From assembly GCA_963575645.1 (NCBI GenBank), contig OY754469.1, positions 47,822,753 to 47,886,752 on the forward strand: 64,000 nucleotides of DNA, given 5' to 3'. The translations under genes and the position numbers were made by a program. This document shows, piece by piece, positions 1-10,500 of the stretch; positions within the stretch are counted from its first letter, which is position 1; each line of letters starts with the position of its first letter. The DNA comes from Xanthostigma xanthostigma. Its lineage: Eukaryota > Arthropoda > Insecta > Raphidioptera > Raphidiidae. A model generated the notes under the pieces. That model saw nothing but the letters and a program-made list of their open reading frames with translations, was not told where the DNA came from and made no database searches.

Positions 1-131
1 CAAGCACGCATTTCTTACGTATACAGATTGCTCGGAAAGTTTCTTCCAAAAAAAATATAGCGTTTAGAAATCTATTTACACTATAATTTATTTGTAGTTG
101 AGATACAGAATATATATGTTTGTCTATTTTG

Positions 132-245
132 AAGCGGACGAGCGTAACGCCACACTTGAAGCGGTGGAGCGTAACGACTCACCAATTGATTGTACTACTC
201 ATAAAATTTCCGTACCGGACCTTGTAACTCAAAATCGTTTAGTAA
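132..245 (+). repeat. Dispersed repeat, 'GAAGCGGACGAGCG' family, copy 1
   Basis: Starts at GAAGCGGACGAGCGTAACGC and runs to a CTCAAAATCGTTT end. An inverted copy with the same order of motifs lies at 19773-19880. There are no terminal inverted repeats and no coding content that I recognise. Both copies can be read in a short open frame, but I see no known domain, so I treat it as non-coding. Confidence 0.7.
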
Positions 246-1349
246 GCTCCAAAAAACAATCCACATAAAGGATCCCACACAAACCTTATGGGACTTGGTT
301 CTCGGTTAAATGAAAATGGTTTTATTTTATAGTTTAAAGGTCACTAAGAAAAAGTGTCAATGGGCGTATAGCCTAAAAACCAATAGATTTTTAGGTGCTG
401 CAGATATGTTTAGAGAGATTTTAGATATAGGGATTACCATTGAATTCACAATCTTAAAAAATCTCAAGCTCTAGAAATATTTTTTCGAGTGCGCTGAATC
501 CGAATATGACATTATTATTTAATACAGGCTGACACCTTCCAACATTATCTAGTTTTCGACTCAAAAATTAAAGAGAAAAATAGTATTATTAAATTTTATC
601 AAATTTTCGCACTATCAATTCTTCGCGTATGTTAACCGGGCTTTCGAATTAATTAAATAAAATTAAGTAAACTTTGAACGGCTGTTTCTCTCTTATTCTT
701 GAGTTTTGATAAAAAAGTTACTTAAAAGATTTGTTCGTCCATTTGATTTCTACACGCTGTTAAAAAAGGAATCAACTTAAAAATCACCTGAATAGCATTA
801 CAAAAATGGCTGTGTCTTAACAATAATAATAGCAAATTTTAGCTAGATCAAACTTATTTAATATAAGTAGTTACTTTTTTATATTAAACGAAATTTTCCA
901 TAAATTACTTATAATAGCTTTTACGATTTTTTTTATATAAAAAAAACAAATCATTTCTTTTAAATTCAGTTTTATAATGTTTTTTTGTGGAGAAATTAAA
1001 AATAACGCACGTATGAATTTGAACGCATTGTAAGCTCGAACAAGCCAGTTTTACCAATTGTAGCACAGAAAAGTAGCACGCGATTGTCGGGCACGCTGTC
1101 GTAGGCTCGTAGCCGAGCGACCAGAAGCCGACTTACAAGTTAATCTCAGCGGCAATAACCGTTTTAACTGAAGGCGTCGTTGGCGCCGCTTTATACGCCC
1201 TACAATTGCCAATTCTCTGCGCGAACGCTTAAAATATAACCTAACACGTTACACGCACTACATATTATTATTATACACACAACACACCACGTCAAACTGT
1301 AGAACAAGGCACAGAGCCTTTTAAAACTGGATTCCGTATTGTAGTCCGG
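246..1349. other. Unclassified A+T-rich stretch
   Basis: No gene or repeat recognised. A more GC-rich patch at about 1060-1250 has no long open frame. Confidence 0.4.
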
Positions 1350-1462
1350 TCAAAATAGACAAAAAAATAGTGGTAGGTTTACAATAATTCGCATAGAGCT
1401 GAAAATTACTGCAGGTCTTACGTACACTATTACAAATGAAATATCGAAAATCCCCATCAATT

Positions 1463-1491
1463 GCACATACCGCTAAACTAGCGGTATGTGC
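1463..1491. repeat. Short perfect hairpin
   Basis: GCACATACCGCTA, three bases (AAC), then its exact complement: a 13-bp stem. It lies at the left edge of the sequence inserted in the 1350-2866 MITE, so it may be the terminal hairpin of that inserted element. Confidence 0.8.
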
Positions 1492-1700
1492 TTTATTATC
1501 GCTTTGTGCGTCAGAGCTGACTTTCGTTCATATAAGAAGTTATATTTAAGTTAATTTCACACGAAATCCATTCAAATTGAAGCTTTTTGAAAAGAGGAGA
1601 TTCTAATCTATAAAATAGAACCATTTTTAATTCAATTTGAGTTCATAAATACTATTAAAATTGTAATTGAAAATCACAAACAGCAGTTGTCGGTTGGTCT

Positions 1701-1742
1701 GTACGTATGTACGTACGTATGTACGTACGTATGTACGTACGT
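1701..1742 (+). repeat. TACG/TATG microsatellite
   Basis: About 3.5 units of a 12-base motif built from GTACGTATGTAC. It produces a Tyr-Val-Arg-Thr repeat when read as protein, which is a by-product and not a gene. Confidence 0.85.
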
Positions 1743-1997
1743 CACGACTCTACAGATCGCAATTTTGGTCGGATTGCTTTGGGTTATATTTTATTCACTT
1801 TGTTTACTATCAGACCAGAACCCTATTTAAATTCACTAAAATGTGTTCAGTAGTTTAATTTTTATAAACAGTTTTATTTTTTATTATTTTTGACAGCTAA
1901 TATAGTTTAAAAACAATATAATAATTGCTATGAAAATATAGTGTAATCCATAAAACAAGTGCTACACTTGTATACCGTGATAACACCACTGCCCTAT

Positions 1998-2090
1998 TAG
2001 GCAGCCGTGGCGTAATGGTTATGCCGTTGGATTCCCAAGGGCAAGGTCCTGGGTTCGATTCCTTACGGTATCATTGACTTTTTTCTTTTT
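1998..2090 (+). repeat. tRNA-like Pol III unit (SINE head or tRNA pseudogene)
   Basis: TGGCGTAATGG at 2008-2018 fits the Pol III A box in every position and GGTTCGATTCC at 2052-2062 fits the B box. A T-run from 2079 would end Pol III transcripts. The sequence does not fold into a proper anticodon arm, and the acceptor ends pair poorly. It is therefore a tRNA-derived SINE head or a decayed tRNA rather than a working tRNA gene. Confidence 0.55.
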
Positions 2091-2866
2091 TTTTTCTTTT
2101 TATTTTGTTTTATTTTATTCCACTTGATATTAATTATATATTATATTATGTATAGTTCTTAATTTTTTTTATTTTTGCAAACTTAAAAAAAATATTTTTT
2201 CAATTTTTAATTATTTATTTCTTTAAATTTTTAAATCTTTTTAAATTTATTAAAAATATTTTTTAATTGTTATTTTTTTATCATACAGTGGAAAACTTGC
2301 GGGATGTGCACTTTTGGTTTTGCCAACTATCCTACATTTGCTAAAAAATTTATTCAAGGTCGAAGGTTTTTTGCACATTCCTTGTAAACGGTAAGTGTTA
2401 TCTAAAAATAGGTCAGACAAAAGTTGTAGATCATGCAATTGTCTACAAGAATTGTTCTTATACTTTTTTCCCTACGAATCACCCATTCTTTTGAAATGGT
2501 GATTTCATACATCGAAAATACTAATATGCATATTAATATTACGTACGTACATAGACATTTTTGTCTCATATCTCAGGAATAGTCATTCGTAGGAAAAAAA
2601 TGTAAGAACAGTTTTTGTAGACAATTGCATGATCTACAACTTTTGTCTGACCTTTTTTTTTTAGATAACATTTACCGTTTACGAGAAAAGTGCAACAAAC
2701 CGATACTTTTGACTTTTGAACTTGAATAAATTTTGAAGCAGATGTAGGATCGGTGAGAACTTTTGATATTTTATTTGTAATGGTGGACTTAAGACTTGTA
2801 GCAATTTTCAGCTCTATGCGAATTATAGAAAATTGAAATGTTTATTTTGACTGGACTACTGCTTCG

Positions 2867-3280
2867 ATCAATCTTATTCAATGCAGTAGACTCTGTTATT
2901 TATTTGCATGTCGGGGCATATTTTCAAGAAGGAATTATAATGAATACATAAAATGAACAATGAATCTGCTTTTTTTTTTTTTTTTATAAAAATATTAATG
3001 TTTTACGTGCTCGGCTACGTTTAAACAGCAATGTTGGTATTACAATAATACCTCCCTTCGCACGGACAACCCACCCCATAAGCAGACACACCGGCTGTAC
3101 AGACAAAAATACAGGGTGTTCCGGGAGGCATCTGTTATATCAAGATAGGTGTCATACGGAAAGGTTAGCAAGTTATGACTTGTTAAAAAAAAATTTGGAA
3201 TAAAAACCGGCCACGTGCGGGTTGGGCACACACATGATATATAGTAGTATTTGTAAGACTTATTTATGGGCAAGGGCGTA
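2867..3280. other. Unclassified spacer
   Basis: No gene seen. A poly-T run at about 2970-2990 and an ACAGGGTGTTCCGGG motif near 3111 hint at the edge of an unrecognised DNA transposon, but no partner end was found. Confidence 0.3.
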
Positions 3281-3447
3281 GATATTTTTTTTCTGGAGGG
3301 GTCAAGAAAACATTGTAATTTTGTACAAAATATTTAATAAAAACTATCGAGCAACACATTTACAGAATTTAATTAAAATCGGTTCAGCGGTTTCGGAGAT
3401 TAGCGCGGCCAAATTTGTGACACGAGAATTTTATATATATAGATAGA
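3281..3447 (-). mobile_element. Helitron 5'-end fragment
   Basis: Read on the minus strand: a TATATATATAAAATTC start followed by a GCGCTAATCTCCGAAACC block. The same block occurs on the plus strand at 53944-54010 in an element that ends GCCGCTAG, a Helitron-type 3' end. Only the first 160 or so bases are present here. Confidence 0.5.
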
Positions 3448-3741
3448 TATGATTCTTAAAATAAAAATATGATGAAATGAAATAAATATCATGCATCCCT
3501 ATAATATATTTTAGCTCTATTTGAATAGTATAATAAGGTGTCTCTGAGTTAACTAATCTAATTTCTTTGTAATTTACGCAAGGCATAGAATATGAACGGC
3601 AAGTTTTTAATTATAAGTTTCCGTCTTTTGTACTGGGAATACAATACCATTAAAATATAAATGAAATACAAAAAAAACTTATAAACAAAATAATAATATT
3701 TGTGTTGCTTAAAACCAGTATAAAGCAAGATGTGCACTAAA

Positions 3742-3924
3742 TCCATATACTTTTATACGGAGCATAGGAATAAAATCGCAATCGAATTATTAGGGTGCAA
3801 ACATATACTTCTGTCTTTTTTTACGCCGTAAGCACTGGCGTATCCAGGAGAGCAAAACAAGCACGGGGGACCCGGCTTAAGAAATTTCTAATTTGCCCCC
3901 TCCTGAGCCAAAAAGCTGGGTATG
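3742..3924 (-). repeat. 'GCGTATCCAGGA' dispersed repeat, copy 1
   Basis: One of three copies, with 10778-10922 and 47308-47500. Shared blocks include CTCCTGGATACGCCAGTG and TTCGATTGCGATTTT. No terminal repeat pair or coding frame is found, so the class is unknown. Confidence 0.7.
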
Positions 3925-3965
3925 CTAAGTCTTATATGCCTACCTACATAAATAAATAATAAAAT

Positions 3966-4332
3966 TAATTTTCACAAATCATTTTTCTTATGATATTGAG
4001 GATGTACTTAGTCATTTACAAATGAACGTGATTGATCTCCAATCTAATGACACTCTCAAGAACTCTTTCTTTGAAATCAAAGATCTTGTTAAATTTTATG
4101 TCAGTTCGCCATCTAATTTTGACGAATTGAAAAGGTTTGCTCTGCAATTGATTACAATTTTTGGTAGTACTTATGCGAACAAACCTTTTCGATTCTCAAT
4201 TACAGAAAAAATAAATATGCTTCTCGTCTCACAGATGAGCATTTGAGAGCTATTCTACGAATTGCAACTACAAACCCAGAAGCTAACATACAACAAATAG
4301 CCACTCAAATACAACCACAAACGTCACACTAA
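3966..4332 (+). pseudogene. hAT transposase C-terminal fragment, frameshifted
   Basis: The first frame reads DIEDVLSHLQMNVIDLQ, then LKRFALQLITIFGSTY. A frame change follows at about 4172, and the second frame continues CEQTFSILNYRKNKYASRLT, DEHLRAILRIATT and a stop at 4330-4332. This is the C-terminal dimerisation region of hAT transposases of the type also found in ZBED/SCAND3-like host proteins, where the signature is FGSTYxCEQTFS followed by RLTDEHL. The DNA-binding BED finger and catalytic acidic residues are absent, because everything upstream is missing. A small deletion at the STY/CEQ junction breaks the frame. The reading stops about 185 bases before a hAT-like terminus at 4503-4517, as expected for the 3' end of such an element. 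It is not functional. A second, more truncated copy lies on the minus strand at 36402-36570. Confidence 0.85.
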
Positions 4333-4517
4333 TTTTTGTAAAAGAACAGTTCTATTTTGAAGTTCTCAGTTAAATTTTTAATAAAATTCAAATAAAATGT
4401 TTTTGAATTTTTAATGTCACAAATACCTATTATTAAAATTATGAACAAGTGCGGCCCGCCTTTATTTCAATTTGCCACTATGTGGGCCCTTACTTGCCAA
4501 AAGGTTGTCGACCGCTG
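4333..4517 (+). mobile_element. hAT element 3' non-coding end with terminal repeat
   Basis: Follows the transposase stop codon and ends GGTTGTCGACCGCTG. The reverse complement CAGCGGTCGACAACC is a typical hAT start (CAG...). The same end is seen as CAGCGGTCGGCAACC at 36227. The 5' end is missing. Confidence 0.75.
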
Positions 4518-4537
4518 ATATAGATTATAGAACATAG

Positions 4538-4651
4538 TAGTACCAAATACCAATATCACACGAATAGTGTGAACCTAGTACCAAATACCAATATCACACG
4601 AATAGTGTGAACCTAGTACCAAATACCAATATCACACGAATAGTGTGAACC
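4538..4651 (+). repeat. Three perfect 38-bp tandem units
   Basis: Units start at 4538, 4576 and 4614. They appear identical, so the expansion is recent. Each contains TCACAC-GAATA-GTGTGA, a 6-bp stem with a 5-base loop. Confidence 0.95.
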
Positions 4652-4887
4652 TAACAGATGCAGACACTGAAATATTGTTACATCTAATACTGTCGTCGGA
4701 ATCTGATATCTAAAGTGTGTACAATAAGACACGGTGTTAGATCAAATGGTGTCTTTGAGCTTAACCATGGATCTAGGTACATATTATAGCAGTAATGCAG
4801 TAGCGGCGTTTGTCCGTGACAGCTTACCGTCATATCAATACTTATTTAGAATTGTACCGGATAGTTGGTATAATCAAAGCCACATGT

Positions 4888-5060
4888 GTCGAATAACCGA
4901 ATATTCGGTAAGGTCACATGCAGAAGAATAGAATATTCGGCAAGGTCCCAAGTCGAATAACCGAATATTCGGCAGCCATATTCGAAAAGGAATAACCAAA
5001 CATCCAGCGCAAAAGCACAAGTCGAATAACCGAATATTCGGCAAGATCACATGCAGTTTA
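4888..5060 (+). repeat. Array of CCGAATATTCGG palindromes
   Basis: The 12-base perfect palindrome is intact at 4897-4908, 4961-4972 and 5030-5041, with a shortened copy at 4930-4940. Each is followed by a variant of CAAGGTCACATGCAG. A further half-unit, TTCGGCAAAGTCACC, appears at 5664, just beyond the Helitron at 5069-5663, so that Helitron landed inside the array. Confidence 0.8.
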
Positions 5061-5068
5061 TTCAAATA

Positions 5069-5663
5069 CAAGTGTGACCTGTGCGAATTATTCGCAACTA
5101 AATAAGTATAATAATTATCAATTTACAAAATTAATTTTTAAATATGATTGCAGGTATTCAATTCTTTTCTAATTTTGCACACTGCTTATAACGTTCTTCT
5201 TTTTTTGTTGTATTACAATATGAAGCTCAGATGACAGATCGAAGAAATATTTTACTAAAATTGTCATATAGAGGCGCAAGTAGCAAAAGCGTTGAGCTAA
5301 GCCGTCAGATGGCACCATGCAGCATTGCTGTGACGTTGTTCAGCGTTGCTTGCTGTTTCAGCCGTCAGATGGCAGTATGCAGTATTGTGTCTGTTGTATT
5401 TCAATATGAAGGTCAGATGACAGATCGAAGTGTTGACGTTGTTTCAAAATTAAAGCCGTCAGATGGCAGACGTTGTTCAGCGTTGCTGTATTTTAATTAA
5501 TTTACAAAAACAAAAGCAATAATAATTTTTTTAGTCGTCCATGTCAGTAGAGCAAGCAATTATCTGTAGAATGATATTATATAATTTATGTGGAGAAATT
5601 GTGTGGTTTTTTTCTAAAAAGGGAGGCAAACATCTTAACCTTAGCGTATTAATATCTATATGA
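5069..5663 (-). mobile_element. Non-autonomous Helitron, family HelE, copy 1
   Basis: On the minus strand it starts TCATATAGATATTAATACGC after an A. It ends with a GTGCGAAT-type hairpin, about 10 bases of spacer, and CTTG before a T. The last four bases deviate from the usual CTRR. The interior has a direct duplication: GTATT(A/T)CAATATGAAG followed by a CAGATGACAGATCGAAG block occurs twice. Four copies are in this window. No Rep/helicase is encoded. Confidence 0.8.
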
Positions 5664-6425
5664 TTCGGCAAAGTCACCCGTCTAAATAATCGAATGGCGT
5701 CTCGTCAAACGGTCATTACGATTACTGCGGTTGCTAACCGGTTAAATTAACTTTAACCGGTGTACGTCTGAGTCAATTAGTGATTCTTCTTATCTCCACC
5801 ACTGTTACAGAACATGGCTACATAATACAGGCTCTACCGTTGTCGTCGTATTGTTATCACTCGACGAAATGGGCTGCCGGTGTAGGAGAATGAGAGCGAG
5901 AGTCATATTGGCGACTGGATTCGAGAGCGTGAGCGAGATAGAGAGAGAGCAAACGTATGGTTTTGCTATCATGTGCCGCTTTGACAATGGCGTCAAGTGT
6001 CTGTGAGACATTGAATGAGTCCCGATAGTATGTGTGTGCAATGAAGGGGGCGGAAGGGAGCAGTGAGTCTCTATTGTTGGGGCGCGTCATCCCCCGCGGT
6101 TATAACAACAACTAAACCCACCCTTCTCCCCCCCGTCCATGTATGTGTTATGTTTTGTGTGCCGTGAGTCGGTCGCGAACGACGCCTGAATGTCTGCGAC
6201 TCGGTGTTGCGATAATACGATCAGAGACTGAAATACTGAAATAACAGAACAACATAGTCTTCGACGGCCGCCGAGTTCAATTCTCTAAGGGGGCGGGATG
6301 CTGCTTATGATTTTTTTTTTTGTTGTCGCTTCTCGCTGAGAATCATAGACTCGTGTATCAAATGTCTTGACTGAAACTTCTGAAGGTTTCTTGTCGTTGA
6401 ATATTCATATATCTACAGTATAATA
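5664..6425. other. Unclassified, relatively GC-rich spacer between two HelE copies
   Basis: No recognised gene. It starts with the leftover half-unit of the CCGAATATTCGG array. A patch at 6040-6220 is rich in C runs and CpG. The flanking HelE copies are in opposite orientation, so the segment sits inside a natural inverted repeat. Confidence 0.4.
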
Positions 6426-6967
6426 TCATATATATTAATACGCTAAGGTTTAGAAAAAACCTCACAATTTCTCCACATAAATTATACATATCATTTTACA
6501 GATAATTGCTTGCTCTACTGACATCGACAACTAAAAAATTTATCATTGCTTTTGTTTTTGTAAATTAATTAAAATACAGCAACGCTGAACAACGTCTGCC
6601 ATCTGACGGCTTTAATTTTGAAACAACGCCAACACTTCGATCCGTTATCTGACCTTCATATTGTAATACAACAGACACAATACTGCATACTGCCATCTGA
6701 CGGCTTTAATTTTGAAACAGCGAACAACGCTGAACGGCTTAGCTCAACGCTTTTGCTACTCGCGCCTCTATATGACAATTTTAGTAAAATATTTCTTCGA
6801 TCTGTCATCTGAGCTTCATATTGTAATACAACAAAAAGAAGAACGTTATAAGCAGTGTGCACAATTAGAAACGAATTGAATACCTGCAATCATATTTAAA
6901 AAATAATTTTGTAAAGTGATAATTATTATACTTATTTAGTGCGAATAATTCGCACAGGTCACACTGG
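6426..6967 (+). mobile_element. Non-autonomous Helitron, family HelE, copy 2
   Basis: Begins A|TCATATATATTAATACGC. It ends with the GTGCGAATAATTCGCAC hairpin, AGGTCACA and CTGG|T, matching the A|TC...CTRR|T rule at both ends. Slightly shorter than the 595-bp copies because of an internal deletion in the CAGATGGCA repeat region and loss of the GGAGGCAAACATC block. Confidence 0.85.
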
Positions 6968-7980
6968 TATGTGAATATTATACCTAAAATATAACCAATA
7001 TAATCTCAAACTGTCTGCCCTTGTCGTGTAATATTATTACACCTCAAGAGCAGAAAGTTTGAGATTCTTGTTCGACTCGGGCATCAAGACGCGCAGTTCT
7101 AGGCTCTCAAATGTTCTGCCTGTGCGATGTATACTATTTTCTTCATATTTCATGTTCAAAATTTTTTATTGTCTGTCAGCTTGGGAGCGTTCACAAATTA
7201 CGTGAGGCATTTAGAGGAGGCGGGGGTCAAGTCGAACCTCACCCAATCCAACGTGGGCAAATATCACGTAATTTTTTTCCGCAAGAAACAGTGTAAAATT
7301 GCGAGAAAACTGGGTTAAATTAAGTGAAAAACGTATTTTGAAAAACCTCACGTGAAATTTGGGGAGGGGGCTCGAGCAAAATCTCACGGCATCTCACCAA
7401 AGGGAGAAGAAGGGGGTCGAAAAAAAAAGCAAGCACTCCGGGAGTGCCGGCAGAAGTGAAAACTTGAATATTAACGTCTTACGAATTTTCGATCAAAATG
7501 GTTTGTATCATAGATTGCATTTTTATGTACGATATTACAACGCTAGATGTCTAACGTTGTGTAAATAAAAGTTTTCGTCTTACGCATTTTCGATCAGGAC
7601 ACGTGACCCTGACGCGAGTTAAACATTTTTTACCCATTACAAAAAAAAGTGTACAACGCCGCTAAAGAAGTTTTCACTTCAAAAACGCCAAATTTGCCGC
7701 ACGTATTTTGTGAACTCTCCTTTGTTGGTTTTGATCGGAACCCGCAGGAGATTTTTTTTTTCTGAAACGGTTCTGTCCATGACTTAATGACTCGGTTCCG
7801 TAATAAAAAGGAACCATATTTTTCACCGCAACCCGGTAGGCGGTCAGACAATCACATTTGCCCGCTCCCCGGATCATAATATGAGAATGCGGCGTATATG
7901 ATACGGACAATAAGCATGTGCTATGCGTACTGTTATGTCAGCAATGCTCCTCACTGTACCTATATTGTGCGTTCAAAGAT
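6968..7980. other. Unclassified spacer with short inverted repeats
   Basis: AATCTCAAACTGTCTGC near 6991 is inverted as GCAGAAAGTTTGAGATT near 7049. GCACTCCGGGAGTGC near 7432 is a perfect palindrome. The stretch starting GGGAGCGTTCACAAATTACG at about 7184 resembles the edge of a widespread class of insect DNA transposons, but no matching end was found. No coding region is supported. Confidence 0.4.
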
Positions 7981-8720
7981 AGAGCAGGGCCAGTGTAGTG
8001 GCGAGGGCACTAGACTCGCATTCGGAAGGTACCGGGTTCGAATCCCGGCGAGGGCAGATGTGGCTGGGACTTTTTCCTGCTGCCTCTCGTCCGAAAAACG
8101 ATAATTCATGAACCGACCATCATCTTCTTGAGGTTTTCCAGGGTTTCCTTTAGTAATTCAAGATAAATATAAGAGATGGTTCCTTATTCAAGGCCATGGT
8201 CGATTACCTGACAAACTCCTATGTTCAAAATTTGCCTACCTTATCCTAATGTCCTAAAATTCTTTCATTCGCCCATTGCTGTTAATTAATAATAATAATG
8301 CACCATTACTATTTTCCATCTATCACACTTCCCGTTATTTTAGACTTCCGCTTAATTAATAGCAATGGGCGAATGAAGGAATTTTAGGACATTAGGATAA
8401 GGTAGGCAAATTTTGAGCATAGGAGTTTGACAGGTAATCGGCCATGGCCTTGAATAAGGAACCATCTCGATATTTATTTGGAATTATTGCGGGAAACCAT
8501 GGAAAACCTCAACAAGATGGCCGGTACAGGAATTACCGTTTTTCGGCGAGAGGCAGCAGGAAAAAGTCTCAGCCACATCTGCCCCCGCCGAGATTAGAAC
8601 CCGGTACCTCCCGAATGCAAGTCTAGTGCTCACCGCTCGGTTCATTGCTATTAATTAAGTGGAAGTTTAAAAATGTAGAAATATAACGGGAAGTGTATGA
8701 TTATTATTTTTGCAATATTA
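7981..8720 (+). mobile_element. tRNA-derived SINE, interrupted by a second SINE
   Basis: The tRNA-like head has GGTTCGAATCCCGG as B box and the family's GATGTGGCTGGGAC junction. The body runs to 8289, then resumes at 8643 with the tail AAGTGGAAGTTTAAAAATG and AACGGGAAGTGT. The gap is exactly the minus-strand SINE at 8290-8642. Compared with the full copy at 57451-57855, the order of blocks is the same. Confidence 0.85.
8290..8642 (-). mobile_element. tRNA-derived SINE inserted in another SINE
   Basis: On the minus strand it runs from a partial head (GCACTAGACTTGCATTCGG, B box GGTTCTAATC) to an ATTATTATTA tail at 8290-8299. It is flanked by 16-base near-identical duplications, CATTGCTGTTAATTAA at 8274-8289 and CATTGCTATTAATTAA at 8643-8658. 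This is the length expected for LINE-driven target-primed insertion. The A-box half of the head is shortened. Confidence 0.85.
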
Positions 8721-9144
8721 GTAAATATATACTATAAAAAATAAGTATAATAGCGTGCTAGATGATCGATTAGCAGAAGCAACCGCACGAAAGACAATCA
8801 TTCGAACATTCTGAAGCTCACTTTAATGTATATATATATTTATAAAGTGACCCATTCCTGACTTTAAGTTGGGCGTTAAGTTCAGTGGCCTTCATTCTAC
8901 AGTATATGTGATATTATGTTATGGCACTAAGTTCTCATACATGTGGCTGAGGCCGCCATTTCGTGGAATGAGAAGGATACACTGGCAAGGATGGATAAAT
9001 ATTTGTAGGTTATACAACCAAAATAAACATGGTAGGTCCGTTTTCTCGCTATGTCCTCATCGTTTTAATAAAAATGTAATTTTTGCTCCGTTAAAGAAAA
9101 CGTTAAAATGTTGCCACAAAATAATCCATAATAGTGATTGTATA
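8721..9144. other. Unclassified spacer
   Basis: Contains a (TA)n tract at 8826-8840. An open stretch at 8869-9165 runs into the neighbouring Helitron and has no recognisable domain. Confidence 0.3.
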
Positions 9145-9740
9145 TCATATATATTAATACGCTAAGGTTAAAGATGTTTGCCTCCCTTTTTAGAAAAAAC
9201 CTCACAATTTCTCCACATAAATTAATATCACTTTACAGATAATTGCTTCCTCTACTGACATCGACAACTAAAAAATGTATTATTGCTTTTGTTTTTGTAA
9301 ATTAATTAAAATACAGCAACGCTGAACAACGTCTGCCATCTGACGGTTTTAATTTTGAAACAACGTCAACACTTCGATCTGTCATCTGACCTTCAAATTG
9401 TAATACAACAGACACAATACTGCATACTGCCATCTGACGGCTGTAATTTTGAAACAGCGAGCAACGCTGAACAACGTCACAGCAATGCTGCATGATGCCA
9501 TCTGACGGCTTAGCTCAACGCTTTTGCTACTTGCGCCTCTATATGACAATTTTAGTAAAATATTTCTTCGATCTGTCATCTGAGCTTCATATTGTAATAC
9601 AACAAAAAGAAGAACGTTATAAGCAGTGTGAAAAATTAGAAACGAATTGAATACCTCTGCAATCATATTTAAAAAATAATTTTGTAAAGTGATAATTATT
9701 ACACTTATTTAGTGCGAAAAATTCGCACAGGTCACACTAG
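9145..9740 (+). mobile_element. Non-autonomous Helitron, family HelE, copy 3 (best ends)
   Basis: A|TCATATATATTAATACGC start. 3' hairpin GTGCGAA-AAA-TTCGCAC, eight-base spacer AGGTCACA and CTAG|T end. Both ends obey the Helitron rule with insertion between A and T. A frame of about 94 codons stays open on the minus strand and is partly shared with the other copies, but it has no known domain and spans the internal duplication. Confidence 0.9.
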
Positions 9741-10349
9741 TTGTCCAATTATTAATGTCAATGATTGTACCATAGACTTATGAAGTATAGACTAGTGAGT
9801 ATGGAGTACGCAGATAATAGGAGAACCATCTCTGTGTTAGTAAACTGTTCCTCGAATAGCATCAAAATAAGATGGCACCGCTGTTCCAAAAAGACTATTA
9901 CATGTATGTTATATTTTTAATATATATGAGTTTTTTATTGTACAAACTTTTGCGTACGGTAGGTTTGATTGAAATCTATCAAAAATCATTACACAATGAG
10001 ACATTCTGGTGACATTTTGGGGCAACTGATACACACAGTATTTGTTGTCCGTTGTGCTCCAAACGACAAAGCCGGATGTCCATTGAAGATCGTTCAGTCT
10101 TCAGACAGCCCATTATGTGTGCTTCACAAACTCTACATCACACAAAGGGTAAAACCACATATGTCGGAAAATCTCAACATATAGCCGATGTAGAGATCCA
10201 TTCAAAGACAAAAGAAGGAGACACATAAGTCTCCACCAGCTGCATGTTGAGATTTTCCGACTTGTTTTCCTCTTGTTAAGTTATTCACTTCATTTTTGTA
10301 CAGTCGGGTTTCTTGTTTTTTCAGTTAATTATTTTTTTTTTTATTTTAG
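9741..10349. other. Unclassified spacer with an 18-bp inverted repeat
   Basis: GTCGGAAAATCTCAACAT at about 10162 is exactly inverted as ATGTTGAGATTTTCCGAC at about 10244. The segment between and before them is open for 71 codons (9969-10184) but has no recognised domain. Confidence 0.4.
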
Positions 10350-10417
10350 AAAAAGAAAAGTACAACAAAAAATGTGTGCTTCTGCTACAAGGCCATTTAG
10401 CACGCAGAAAAAACATG
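10350..10417 (+). CDS. Possible isolated internal exon (unidentified)
   Basis: A T-rich tract ending TTATTTTAG precedes it and GTAAGTAATT follows, giving consensus splice acceptor and donor around 68 bases. Two of three frames are open; one reads KEKYNKKCVLLLQGHLARRK, the other MCASATRPFSTQKKHG. I recognise neither. In A+T-rich DNA such borders can arise by chance, so this is weak. Confidence 0.25.
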
Positions 10418-10500
10418 GTAAGTAATTATTATATTATGTAAGATTATGTTAATTTCCTTTTTTTTATTAAGTTTGAACTCTATTTTGCGTATATGTAAAA

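Larger units (their letters stand above)
1350..2866. mobile_element. Palindromic MITE split by an insertion
   Basis: The outer arms pair: GTAGTCCGGTCAAAATAGAC near 1350 matches the reverse complement of the TGACTGGACTAC end near 2866, and both carry TTCGCATAGAGCTGAAAATT. The left arm stops near 1457 and resumes near 2310, where TATCCTACATTTGCT mirrors a motif near 2745. From there the two halves stay paired into a centre near 2530. The element was therefore probably one continuous inverted repeat of about 660 bp. About 850 bp was later inserted in its left arm, carrying the 1701-1742 microsatellite and the tRNA-like unit. No transposase is present. Confidence 0.7.

Noticed and set aside
1667-1858. 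Tyr-Val-Arg-Thr repeat protein
   Set aside because: Direct translation of the GTACGTATGTAC microsatellite.
4897-5041. CRISPR-like array of short repeats
   Set aside because: Only four palindromic repeats with unequal, related spacers in a eukaryotic repeat context, and no cas genes.
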